This document shows, one piece after another, positions 25,172 to 36,184 of a stretch of 64,000 nt of DNA. Made by a program: the position numbers and the translations under genes. Under the pieces are notes generated by a model. That model was not told the origin of the DNA. It was given only the letters and a program-made list of their open reading frames with translations, and did no database searches. The number at the start of each line of letters is the position of its first letter. Positions within the stretch are counted from its first letter, which is position 1. This stretch comes from Acer yangbiense. Lineage: Eukaryota; Streptophyta; Magnoliopsida; Sapindales; Sapindaceae. The stretch is from contig CM017764.1 of NCBI GenBank assembly GCA_008009225.1, forward strand, positions 12,299,486-12,363,485. The letters run 5' to 3'.

Positions 25172-26503
25172 GGGGCTGTCCGGTATTGTTTTGCAAGCCC
25201 CATTTTCATTTTCATTTTCATTTTCATTTTCATTTTCCAAATCCAATTTCGAATACGCGTTCGTTATCGTTTTCCATTTTGTTTTTCATTTTATTTGCAA
25301 AACAAAAACAAAAACAACATCAGTGTTAAAAGTGAAAAATTTCCAAAACAACTTTTTGATGTTTTTCATTTTGTTTTTCGTTTTGTTTTTTACTCTAAAT
25401 AAAAAACTCATTTTTTTTCTTTTTTTCTTCTTTTGCTTCTCTCTGCTTCTCTGATCTTCTTCATCGTTTCTTTTCTTCTTCTTCTTTTTCTTCTTCTTCT
25501 CCGATTTCCTCCTCCAAGACCGGAGCTCCGGCGACGCCGATCTGGACCACCGGCTGTCGCCCGTCCTCCCTACTCTTCTTCTTCTTCTTCGTGAGATCTT
25601 CTTCTTCTTCGTGTTCTTCATCTTCTTCGGATCTTCTTCTTCTTCGTGTTCTTCATCTTCTTCAGATCTTCTTCTTCTTCTTCTTCGTGTTCTTCCTTTT
25701 CTTCAGATCATCATCTTCTTCTTCTTCTTCTTTTATTTTTTATTTTTCAATTTTTTATCTTTCTTAAACTGAAATTATTGTTGATTTACTTGAATCTATG
25801 TAGATCTAAGTAATTTTTTCAATTAATTGTCTTTCTTAAACCGAAATTTAATTAAAAAAAAATTTCTTTTATGCCCAGAATTTTTTTTAAGTGATTAGAT
25901 GAGAAAGTGATTTGGTGAAAAAAAAAATGGCAGTGATGAATTGGTGAGAGTCATGCCTAGAATTTTTTTTGCCCAGAATTTTTTTATGCCCAGAATTTTT
26001 TTTGCCCAGAATTTGATGAAAAATGGCAGTGATTAGATGAGAAAGTCATGCTTTTATGCCCAGATTTTATTTTATTTTATTTTATTTTTATTTTTTTAGA
26101 TGAATTGGTGATGATTGGAAAACAAGATAGAGATTACTGATGATTTTTTTTTTTGTTTTTTGTTTTTTGTTTTTTTTTTAAGTAGATTGATTTGGTCTTA
26201 TAAATTGGGAAAAAAAATTGTGATGATGATGATGATTCATAAACCAGAGATTGATCTGGTCTAAAAAATAACAATTAATATTTAAATTATTCAGAATACA
26301 AGTTCCAGGATATGCTACCAGACGCGTTTTTTACGTTTTCATATTCGGAATACGGATTCTAGAATATGCTACCAGACGCGTTTTTGGATTTTGAAACTGA
26401 AACCAAAAACACTGTTTTCATTTTCATTTTTATTTTTGAAAAACAAAAACAAAAACAAAAACAAAAACAAAAACAGCTTTGAAAAACGTTACAGGACGCA
26501 CCC
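25172..26503. mobile_element. Tourist-like element, 1332 bp, TTA duplication
   Basis: Left end GGGGCTGTCCGGTATTG; right end reversed GGGTGCGTCCTGTAACG. The target TTA is duplicated (25169-25171 and 26504-26506) and removing the element restores AATATCTTAACTTTTCC of the tandem array. A 3-bp TTA target is the hallmark of PIF/Harbinger-type MITEs. Internal sequence is low complexity (CATTTT runs, CTT/TTC runs at 25440-25740, AAAAAC runs near 26440). It encodes nothing credible; the 25286-25621 frame is repeat translation. Confidence 0.85.
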
Positions 26504-26608
26504 TTAACTTTTCCAGAAATTTGATCTTCACTTTTCCCAAAATCTGAAGATAGGAAATTTGAATTCAAATGTCAACCATTGGATGGATTTCATCACCATC
26601 TGAAAATG

Positions 26609-26610
26609 TG

Positions 26611-26645
<35 letters not shown>

Positions 26646-26648
26646 TTT
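26609..26648. repeat. (ATT)n microsatellite
   Basis: About 12 ATT units; a (GATA)n run of about 5 units follows at 26727-26747. Confidence 0.95.
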
Positions 26649-26749
26649 AACAAGGTAGCATCTTACGTTATAAATCAATTACATGTAAAAGTTTTGTGAA
26701 TTGTAGACTTGTAGAAACTAGCAAGCATAGATAGATAGATAGATAGATG

Positions 26750-27490
26750 AGAAGAGCAATGAACCCTCCTCAATCCTCCCCCACTCATCTCACAAAAAAT
26801 CAAAATGGTCCCAACAAAACAATGTCAAGTATTATTGAGATGAGGGTAGGTTAATGCATCAAACACCCACCCAACAACCACCATACTATCTCTCCATCAT
26901 ATTCATATTGCATACCTGATACATGGCTTTTAACTATAGAGTTGGGGCCTTTTTGGATTGGAGGAATGACCCAGTGACCCCTCCCTATAATATTCTTGTT
27001 GTGCTCTCTTTATCATCCACCTACACATTTTCATTTTCCTAACTCTTGTTTTTGTCCATGTCCTTCATTCCTTCCCTTTCTTCAATTCAATTCTACCACT
27101 GTACTAATATGCCAAATGTTGTAATTCAAGAAAGCTAGTTATGTAGGAGATTTGAACCCCTTCACTTAAGTGTTCAACCATTTTGGTAAGAGTGAATGTA
27201 CTTAATATGACTTAGAGATCATGCTTTTGAGATAACTTGCTTAAACAAATATGGGTTTCTTCCCATTCCTTGAAATGATTTTCTATTTTAATTGATGAAC
27301 ATTTAAAGAATCACTAATGAATTTATTATATGGAATAAATGTGATAGCTTCTCTAGACAACTATACTGATTTCTTGCCCACCAATGAAGTCAATGTTGGT
27401 TTGATTATCGATGTACCACACTACTACTAATAGGATGTAAAACGACTGTCTTCTACACAAAATGAATAGGTAGAAACTGAAATCAAAAGG
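26750..27490. other. Spacer, no gene seen
   Basis: Non-repetitive, moderately AT-rich DNA without a frame that looks coding. Confidence 0.45.
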
Positions 27491-27594
27491 GGTAACCTCG
27501 AGGGGTTGGCCTAACATTAAAGATGAGCATGCGGTGTGTGGTTAGACGCACTATCACAGGTTTGAATTCCCCTAGTGTCAAATTCTTGGGGCCA

Positions 27595-27835
27595 GCCTCA
27601 GGACATTAGCTCAGCTAGTATAAGGACGAGCTTAAGATTTGGATGACCCCTAAGTCAGCTGTTCAAATCCTACTCAGATGAATACGAGTTCTGATTTACC
27701 TGTTTGCATCCTTGTGGGATAGACCAGGGTTTCTTATCTGTCTTACTCCACAACAACCAACAAACAGACCACTGCGAGTCACGCAGTTGGGGGAGAACGG
27801 GCGGATAGGTGACGCTTATCCTCATATCATCATTT
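27595..27835 (+). mobile_element. tRNA-derived SINE, second type
   Basis: An A-box-like TTAGCTCAGCTAGTATAAGG and a B-box-like TGTTCAAATCC lie about 45 bases apart, then a unique body of about 160 bases including CTCCACAACAACC. A similar tRNA-like piece (TTGGCCTAACATTAAAG ... GGTTTGAATTCC) sits just ahead at 27500-27575 and may be a second, truncated copy. Confidence 0.5.
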
Positions 27836-29310
27836 CATATTGAATCGAATTTGGCATGGCTGCTTCCTTTACTATAAACTGAATGTGCAGTAATTGTGCC
27901 ACCCAACTCCCACATGTACAGGCTGTGCCCAAAACCAGCAAGCAGGCAGAGACCAAGGTGCACTTATCCATAAATAGAGCCACCAGGCTACACACTAGAC
28001 ATCCCATCTGATTTCCAAAGTGAAAATATCTCAATTCTCTAGATTTTTTTAGTTAAATGCAAACAAACCCAATTGATTTCCTACAGGTTCAAGTGTTGAA
28101 CAAAATTTGACAAGTTCTAATACAAGTTCTTGAAAAGATTTATAAGTTTCTGACAAGCTTAAAAAATTCAAAGGAGACGATCAATTAATTTGCAAACCCC
28201 AGGTCAATCTGTATTTGACTCAAAAACAATGGATTACGGGGTCAATGCAATGGAGTGATCCATAAAACTCTAAATAAATTGTTTCTTCACAATTCTGGAA
28301 CAGTTGGTACCCATTCTACCATTGGGTCTATGGGCTGTGATTGGGTTTTAAATAAAATAAAATTAGAACCGAACCGGTCAGAACCACCAGAACCGGACCG
28401 GGGTCATGACTACTATGGGGTTCATTTACTGGAACTTCTTGTGATCAGAAAATGAATTTAGTTTAGATCACCAGAGAAACATTTCCATTTAAATGTTGGT
28501 TGACCAGGCTGTAACTACTTGAAGCCATTAACAACCTCAGGACTACAGCTTTCACAAATGATCATACATGTTTTTTTCACCATACTTTAATAAAATTCCG
28601 TGATTGTCATCCTTGACCGCTGCTTCGCAATTCAATTCTGTCAAGTGACTGAGGCTCTGTTTCCAAACACAACTAAATTTCCTATAAAACCTAACATTGA
28701 TATAACCTGTACAAAACCCCGACAGAGGAAGAATGTAGATAGAGAAATAATGATTTTACTAAGCGGTAAATGTCTCATTCAACCAAGCATTCTCAACATA
28801 AATCCAACTGAGGGAAATCAACCAATAAAACAACTCAGCTAGAGAATGCAGATTGACAATCTCCCTGGACTGATTATCATAAACTCGGACATACTCGACA
28901 AAGCTCCTGATCCCACATCCATATATTGAATAGAACAGGTACACTACTAGCAAGACTACAAACATCATTTAAACACAAAACATCATCCATATGCAAGTAA
29001 CAGGTACTGCATTATTGAATTAGGTTAAAGAAAGATGTGGCTAAAAGACAATTGGAAAACTTAGCATCAGCCTTCAGGTCAGATTGATCTGAAACTATAG
29101 ACCGAATGGCAAAGAAAAATATTTGCTTTTAGTATAAGAGTAGAAATGTTTATTCACACTAGCATCCTCTCTCATTCAGGCTTTAGACATATATCGAATA
29201 AAATCCTTCATCAAGCTGGAATTCAGAACTACAAAAGCTCATAAAAAGTAACTGTAACAATATCAGTTCACTCTCTGTGTTTTACCAATAGGAGATAGCA
29301 GCAATTTCAG
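27836..29310. other. Spacer and presumed 3'UTR of the HPt gene
   Basis: No coding signal. The part next to 29310 should hold the 3'UTR of the minus-strand HPt gene. A short run of ACCGG-type motifs is at 28360-28400. Confidence 0.45.
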
Positions 29311-31873
29311 TTATTCCACCATAGGAATTGATCCACCAGCGGCAAGAATCTGTTGCTCCAGCTACAGTGACAGAACAGGAAAAAGGTCAACAAAAAAAAA
29401 GGTTAAAAACCCAAATTGAGACATAAAGTAAACCAAAACGATGGATATGATGAACATAACAGTTGACAACTATTTCTGAACATCCAGTGGCAGAACAAAT
29501 TGAAATGAACTTCCTCTCTTCTTTGTTACAACAGTCATGAGTAAAATGAGGGTGGTGAGTTGATAGGGGCTGAAACATTTCAATGACAAAAAGGTAGGTT
29601 TCATTTGAAAAGGAAGTGGCAAATAGAGAAAATTAAGTTTCATAAGGGCAACCTTTTGTTTTCAGTGTTACGTTGAGCATATAATTTTTTTTCCCTTTAG
29701 TACAAGCAGTATACATATGAAGGTTCTTCCTTGGATGATTTGAAATACCACATGAACAGAAAGCTGTAAAATTTTCTTTACACTTACCCTAAATAGAGTT
29801 TGAAGCTTGTTCTTCAACAGAGAATAGTCATGATTCACTTGTTGGAGGCATCTCAAACACCTGTACCAAACATTCTTGAGTTGATCAGACTCAGGTTAAA
29901 CCATTATGTTCGCCACTCCATCACTTTTAGGTTCAGATAAAAGCACAAAATTAGTACAATTTCATATCCATAATGACTTAAACATGAGAGTATGAGACCA
30001 TCTCTTCTTTGCATCACATGGGAATGAATCTGTGATAGAATGATAGAATGATAGAATGACTATCGTAAGGACACCCAGTATTTTTTATTGTTTTTACTTT
30101 AATCAAACTTTTAGAATATTTAGCTATTTAATTCCACTTTTAAAATTAACTGAGGCAAAGCAAACAACTTACTGTTGGAACATGTCAACTCATGAAAACC
30201 AATAAAAGTTGTTTTTAATTAAAATGGTATCAAAATTTCCAAAAATGTTTAAATTATCGACTTCCATCAAACGCTAGCAATTCCAAGGTCTAGACAAGAA
30301 CAATACTTGTCACAATTTCATAAAATGACTACAGTCAAAAAAAGCAACCCAAAAAAAAAAAAAAAAAAAAAAAATCGTCCTTCAATACAGTATACATCAG
30401 CTGAGAGCCTGAGACTGGAAAGTTCCTTATTCATAGAAGATAAACAATTAAGGTCAAAACTGAAAGTAAAAGAGCCACAGCCCCATCTGTTAAATTTTGA
30501 AAATAAAAGATGGCAACACACGCACAAGTACAGTATAAATATCACAATTGTTTTCGACAAAAACTTTCTTGGGTAAATTGGATAAAAAAAAACATGAATT
30601 TCATGAATTCCAAGGTCTAGACAAGAACAATACTTGTCACAATTTCATAAAATGACTACAGTCAAAAAAAGCAACCCAAAAAAAAAAAAAAAAAAAAAAA
30701 TCGTCCTTCAATACAGTATACATCAGCTGAGAGCCTGAGACTGGAAAGTTCCTTATTCATAGAAGATAAACAATTAAGGTCAAAACTGAAAGTAAAAGAG
30801 CCACAGCCCCATCTGTTAAATTTTGAAAATAAAAGATGGCAACACACGCACAAGTACAGTATAAATATCACAATTGTTTTCGACAAAAACTTTCTTGGGT
30901 AAATTGGATAAAAAAAAACATGAATTTCATGTCATAACAGACAAATAACATATCACAAAATATAAGTGTTCTGTAAACTCACCCTTCAAGGTTTTGGGTC
31001 TCACAAAAAGTTCTGAAGGCAACACATGTATTTTTAACTCTCATTGCACCTACACTGTTTACCAAAAAAAGAAGACAATGCCTTAATACAACTCTTTAAG
31101 AAATAAAAACAAATATATATATATATATATATCCTTACATGATGTAAATATGTAATCATAATTTTAGACCACAATTAGATAAAGATTTATACTTTTTTTA
31201 GCATCAAATTAGTAACATCAGTGAAGCAATCATAAATGCTATAAAAGTGATCTCAGAAGCACACATCAAATAAAGCAATTCAGTCAACTACGAGAAACAC
31301 TAAAAAATATCAAATCTGCAAATACCTGGAACTGCTACCCTTCAATTGATGAACATGTGAATCTACCTGTTTAAAATCTACCACCTGTTGTTCCCTAACC
31401 ACCCAAAAAAAAAAAAAAAACCCAATTAGATATTCCTCCAACAAATTAACTACTCAATAACTACAGAAACAAGAAATTGATAAGGTAGAACAAGAGAGAG
31501 AGAGACTACTCACATAGCTTTGGCCATGTTGTTGATAAGCTTCTCACAGTCATCAAAGAAGAGAGTGATAACCTCTACCACAAAATCAGGACTGCTCTCA
31601 TCTTGAAGTTTCTGCAACTGGGTAAACTGATCATCCACATATCCCTAACCACAAACAACAAAATACCCATCATGGAAACAATTACATAATAACAGAATTA
31701 TTCATAATAATTTCAACAGAAAGAACTGAAACTCCAAATGAACAAACCCATTAAGAAGATTTGAATTTGAAGTAAAATTTTACCAGACCAAAAAAAAAAA
31801 AAAAACTGACCTCTCGATAAAGAGATGCAGTGAAATCAATGAACTGTCTCTGCAACTGACCCACGACATCCAT
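29311..31873 (-). CDS. AHP: Histidine-containing phosphotransfer protein (cytokinin phosphorelay)
   Basis: Exons on the minus strand: 31811-31873, 31514-31644, 31326-31394, 30983-31054, 29788-29860, 29311-29361; 459 nt, 152 aa, all GT-AG with consistent phases. The family length is about 150 aa. It begins MDVVGQLQRQF and carries the HPt motif HVHQLKGSSSSVGA, with the phosphorylated His at residue 80, followed by a conserved-looking RVKNTCVAFR segment. In plants these proteins shuttle phosphate from cytokinin receptor kinases to nuclear response regulators. The conserved His makes it an active type, not a pseudo-HPt. The intron 29861-30982 contains a tandem duplication. A (GA)n run lies just before the ATG. 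Which of the AHP1-5 groups it belongs to needs a tree. Confidence 0.95.
30281..30931. repeat. Tandem duplication of ~327 bp inside an HPt intron
   Basis: The sequence starting TTCCAAGGTCTAGACAAG at 30281 starts again at 30608 and continues almost identically to about 30931. The copies differ mainly in the length of an internal A-run (about 30350-30374 against 30677-30700). Both lie in the fourth intron of the HPt gene and contain no exon. Confidence 0.95.
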
Positions 31874-31877
31874 GGTT

Positions 31878-31902
31878 GCTCTCTCTCTCTCTCTCTCTCT
31901 CT
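31878..31902 (-). promoter_or_regulatory. (GA)n tract in the HPt 5'UTR
   Basis: On the coding strand an uninterrupted GA run ends about 4 bases before the ATG. GA-rich 5'UTR tracts are common in plants and can bind BPC-type GAGA factors; a role here is inference. Confidence 0.6.
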
Positions 31903-32433
31903 CAGTTCCTCAGACGACTGAAAAGTGAAAACGGCAGATCTTAAAGCAGTAGACAATTCAAGACCGGGTCTATTTTGATTTGTTTTTTGGACTAGACTGA
32001 GAAGAGAATCAGGATATGAGCTCGCAAAACGCTGTTGAAGGAGAATTTTCGGAAAAAGTTAAACGTTGCCCCGAGAAAAGAACCTCGGTGAATTGACCAA
32101 CCAATCTATGAGACATTTACAATTTTATTTTTATTTTTTATATTTTTTTTAAATAGAGACATTTACAAGAGACTTTACTGTTATTGTTCTCCAAAATCCA
32201 TTTATTTTTATTTAGGGCATATTGCCCAAACATCCTTTATATTTGACCTAATGTCATGTATATGAAACTTTTGCCCATAATTATACAAACATTCCCTAAG
32301 GTAAATTCAAAATTTCATCTACATAACATCCAAATAAAATATAACTTTTTAAAATTAATCATAGTTTAGGAAAAATATTTATAGTAAAAATTTGAAAATA
32401 TTGTCATTACCATTTAAGTTAGCAAAAATATTG

Positions 32434-32564
32434 ACGAGATAAGGTTGGTTAGGTGGTAAACCCCTCACATCTGCACTATGAGGTTGCGGGTTTAAGTCTT
32501 TCCCCCTCCCCAAAAAACCCTGAATTTATGTAATAATGTAATGCTTCAAAAAAAAAAAAAAAAA
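32434..32564 (+). mobile_element. SINE with 21-bp target duplication
   Basis: tRNA-like head (GGTTGGTTAGGTGGTAAACC, then GGTTGCGGGTTTAAGTC), body ending AATTTATGTAATAATGTAATG and an A-tail. Flanks TTTAAGTTAGCAAAAATATTG (32413-32433) and the 19/21-identical copy at 32565-32585 are its target duplication. Family members: 33290-33411, 61925-61990, 62870-62975 (minus), 63085-63195 and 63915-64000 (minus). Confidence 0.8.
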
Positions 32565-33289
32565 TTTAAATTAGCAAAAGTATTGCATGCTTCCACTTCT
32601 TGGCGAAAACTTTCCAATTCTTCGATGGATAAAGTTGATGGTGTTGATCTAGTAGCTACTGAATCAGTTAGGGGTTAAGAGGAAGACATTGAAACTAAAA
32701 AAATAAATAAATAGAAATTAGAAAACAGTTGTGCAAAGTGAAAACCGGTTAATGCACTCCATATGTTTGAAGAAAAGCCTAATAAATCAGAACATTTTTT
32801 TAAAAAAAAAAGTTTGAAGCAAATAACAAAATCAAGATATGAAAGAAGAAAATAGAAAAAATACCTTTAGAGATTAGATATAAAATGCATAACTGCAAAA
32901 GGTAGTCTTCAAGATTTCAACTTTAACTTTTCAACCGTTCATATGAAGAAGCAGTGTTATCAGATGAGGAAGAAGAACAAAGAAGAAGCAGTTTTATAGT
33001 CACTTATTTAAATTGAATGACTAGGATTAAATGTAGTAATAAAATAAAATGATTTTTTTTTTTTTTAAAGTTTTAACCCATTTGGGTTTGTTAGACCCGT
33101 CGGGTTGGTTTATCAATCAACCCATTTGGGTTGACCGGGTTTGAACGGGTTAATTGCATAAACGGTCCAATTATCAAACCCACCCGGTTAAGGGACCGGA
33201 TCATCGGTTTTTAGGGTTGACTCGTCGGGCCGGGCCAGGTTTGATAACACTGGTTGCTAGTGCATTGTTAAATTTTAACGGATGAAGAC

Positions 33290-33411
33290 AATATGAGGTT
33301 GGCTCAGTGGTTTGCCCCTTACATCTACACTATGAGGTTGTAAGCTTGAATATGTCTCATTCCCTAAATCCCAAATTATTATAATATTTCAAAAATAAAT
33401 AAATAAATAAA
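33290..33411 (+). mobile_element. SINE, same family
   Basis: GAGGTTGGCTCAGTGG head, the shared ACTATGAGGTTG segment, and a tail ending TATAATATTTC followed by AAAT repeats. It sits inside the Mutator-like element. Confidence 0.7.
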
Positions 33412-33557
33412 CGGGCGAAAGGCAAAAACATCTTTTTATCTATTAATATGATAAATTGTTTATTAAAAAAAATAATGGATTTCCTCCATCAATTAAAATA
33501 GATAAAAATAATAAAACATATACTTAGGACATTTTGAACTTTTTACATGGATAAGAT

Positions 33558-34184
33558 TAGGGCTGGGCACGGTCCGGTTTGGTTCGGTTTCAACCGGAAC
33601 CAAACCAAACCAAAAATTTCAGTTTTTTTAAAAACAGGACCAGTTTGGACCAATCTCCTTTTCAAACCTGACCATACCAAATTACATTGGTTCGGTTCGG
33701 TCTGGTTCGGTCTAATGGTTCTTGACTTGAAATTTTCTTTTTTAATTTTTATGCAATTTAAAATTTATATCAAATGGTCCATCATTTAAAAGAAATATAT
33801 GGTAGGATGAGTTATTGACTAATTCATATATACAATATAAATAAAATAAAATATATTCAAATATAAAAATTCAAATTCAAATATCTTTTCAGACCAAATA
33901 AAGTAATAAAATGAATAGATTATTGTTGGTTTTAATAAAACAAATATGAAATAATAAATTAGGGTTTTCACTTTAATTAGTTTTAAAGTTTTGGGTGTGA
34001 TATGTAATAGAATAAAAATGTGTGCTAAAAGTATTCGGTTTACAGTTTGGTCCGGGTTTGATATGTTTGGATCATAGACTAGACAGGACCATACAATTTT
34101 ATAAAAGTAAAAAACTGACCAAACCAAACGGCTTGGTTTGATTTGGTTTGGTTCAACGGTTTTGGGCTTTTTTGCCCACCCTTA
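33558..34184. mobile_element. hAT-type element, 627 bp, 8-bp TSD
   Basis: The ends are TAGGGCTGGGCA and, reversed, TAAGGGTGGGCA; GATAAGAT is duplicated exactly (33550-33557 and 34185-34192). Subterminal GGTTCGGTTCGG-type runs occur at both sides. Eight-base duplications and these ends fit the hAT superfamily. No transposase is present. It is inserted in the Mutator-like element 32215-34283, so it is the younger of the two. Confidence 0.85.
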
Positions 34185-34447
34185 GATAAGATAGTCAGGT
34201 AGGAGATGTACGTACAATTATGAGTAAAAGTTACATTAGAGTGCCATTAGGTCAAATATCAAGGGTATTTGTGAAATATTCCCTTTTATTTATATATAAT
34301 ATGGCCATGGGCGGTTGATCTTGATTCTTAGATTCCTCTGCCATTTGGACTAACCCAAAGGACATTCATTTTTTATTCAAAAAACGATTGATACTTTTTA
34401 TTTTATTTATAATAAGAATATAATTGATTTTTTTATCATATTAAAAA

Positions 34448-35313
34448 GGGAAATTATCATTTTTTCCCCCCGAGCCCCGAGGTTTGACATATTAGATAAA
34501 CCAGTCCTTTTATTTACAATAATGGCCAGGCAATCTCCTGAAACTCAAACTATTAGTCATTTTACCCATTCTATCAAGTTTTTCATCCAAAATCAATTTA
34601 GGGTTCCAACCTTAGACCTTGAGATTAAAATCGCAAGCTTTAACCAACTAAGCCCTTAAGCTCTTTGTTGTAGGTTTATTAATTTATATATATATATATA
34701 TATATAAAAGCTGTTTAAAATAATTTAAATCTATTTATATAGTTTAAAATAAACTCATATTTAATAATAATACTTAAAATCATATTTATGAAAAAGAAAA
34801 AGAAAAAGGAAATAAGAAAAGAAAAGGAAAAAAAATCAAAAAAAGGAAAATTTATTATTATTATTATTATTTTTTTGAATTTTTTCCTTTTTCAATTTAT
34901 TGGCTTTGATTTTCAGGGTTTTTTTTGTTTGTTTTTTTTTTAATTTTTTTATCAAATTCAAATAATATATTTTTTGAAAAGGAAAAAATTCAATAAAAAA
35001 AAGAAAAAAATTTACGAGCTTTGATTTTCTAAATTTTCTAGGTTTCCTTTTATTTTCTTATTTCCTTTTTTGTTTTCTTTTTCTTTTTCATAAATATGAT
35101 TTTATGTATTATTATTAAATATGAGTTTATTTTAAATTATATAAACAGATTTAAATTATTTTAAACAACTTATATATATATATATATATATAAATCAATA
35201 AACCTTCAACAAAGATATTGAGTAGCTCCATTGGTTTAGGCTTGTGGTTTTAACCTCAAGGTCTAAGGTTCGAACCCCTTAGGGGGTTGACCGGAGGAAA
35301 ATGATAATTTCCC
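34448..35313. mobile_element. Foldback Mutator-like element, 866 bp, 9-bp TSD, tRNA-like arms
   Basis: The ends are GGGAAATTATCATTTT and its reverse complement, and the perfect 9-bp target TATTAAAAA flanks both sides (34439-34447, 35314-35322). Long inverted arms reach to the centre near 34880. Each arm contains a tRNA-like block: on the right arm TAGCTCCATTGG and GGTTCGAACC stand in A-box and B-box positions (35222-35277), with the mirror copy at about 34590-34665. The left arm has about 120 extra bases near its end. No coding capacity. Confidence 0.85.
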
Positions 35314-35322
35314 TATTAAAAA

Positions 35323-36153
35323 TTTACCCAAAATAAGTGAGAGAGTAGTCTTGTAATTAATATCTATTATCATGTTTCTTTTTATTGTATATTTAATTAG
35401 GTAGTTAAATATTTTATGATTTGATTTTATTATATCAAATATTATTTCCTTATTAGATAGGTTTTTAATGTTTTAGAATTCTAGTATTTTTAGTTTCCAT
35501 TGTTATCTCAATTATCTATTTTATAGGGAAATTGATAATTTTATTGCTTTACTAGTTATTTTAGGTTTCTTTTAGGTTTTTATTTTCCTATTTAAAGCCG
35601 ATATACCCTAATAGGGATTTTAGTTTTTGATGATTAATAAAATTGTAGAGATAGCATCTCTTTTTATTTATTTTCGGTACATTTACAGGGATCAAAGAAT
35701 TTGAAACATTATTTTCTATCATACGTACACGAATCAACAAATTAATAATAATGTTCGTTCCGATATTCATACGCGAATCAATCCTTAAAGTAATAGCATG
35801 ACGATGCTCTTTTTAAAACAGAAAAGAAAGTTAACTAGTGAGTGAATAAGTGATAGGTGCCAAATCAAATCAATAAAAATCCACACGACTAAAAGATAAT
35901 TTTAAGTATAAAAAGTGGTCTTGTTAGTTGGTACATGCTTTAAAGGAGAAAAAAATTGTGAGAAAGAGACAAAAAGGACAATGATCTTGGGGAAATTATA
36001 GCAACCACATAAATGCCAGATGTTATTTGTAATGGTGGAACCAACCAACCAATCAAAACGGTTATAAGTTGACAAGGAGTTTTGATAATTGATATGATTG
36101 GAAATTTGGAATCCTGTCCACTGTCCACCATAGAAACCACATTTAATTTTAAA

Positions 36154-36184
<31 letters not shown>

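Larger units (their letters stand above)
24311..26610. repeat. ~130-bp tandem repeat, split by two insertions
   Basis: A unit containing CCATTGGATGGATTTCATCA and AATATCTTAACTTTTCCAG recurs at about 24317, 24449, 24965, 25097 and 26540. A solo-LTR-like block (24530-24918) and a Tourist-like element (25172-26503) separate the copies. With both removed the array is continuous. It adjoins the Harbinger remnant and may be its subterminal repeat; that is inference. Confidence 0.7.
32215..34283. mobile_element. Mutator-like element, 2069 bp, 9-bp TSD, host of three insertions
   Basis: The ends begin GGGCATATTGCCCAAACATC and, reversed, GGGAATATTTCACAAATACC, and stay similar for about 90 bases (both include TATTTGACCTAATG). 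The 9-bp target TTTTATTTA is duplicated perfectly (32206-32214 and 34284-34292). Inside are two SINEs (32434-32564, 33290-33411) and a hAT element (33558-34184). No transposase was recognised, so it is non-autonomous. Confidence 0.85.

Noticed and set aside
25286..25621. Lys/Arg-rich open frame of 111 codons
   Set aside because: It translates CTT/TTC simple repeats of the Tourist-like element.
30318..30886. Two identical minus-strand open frames
   Set aside because: They are products of the tandem intron duplication and translate a poly(A) run; no family match.
32936..33251. Possible further hAT element with CAGTGTTATCA ends
   Set aside because: The ends match over 11 bases but the flanking octamers do not; not enough to call.
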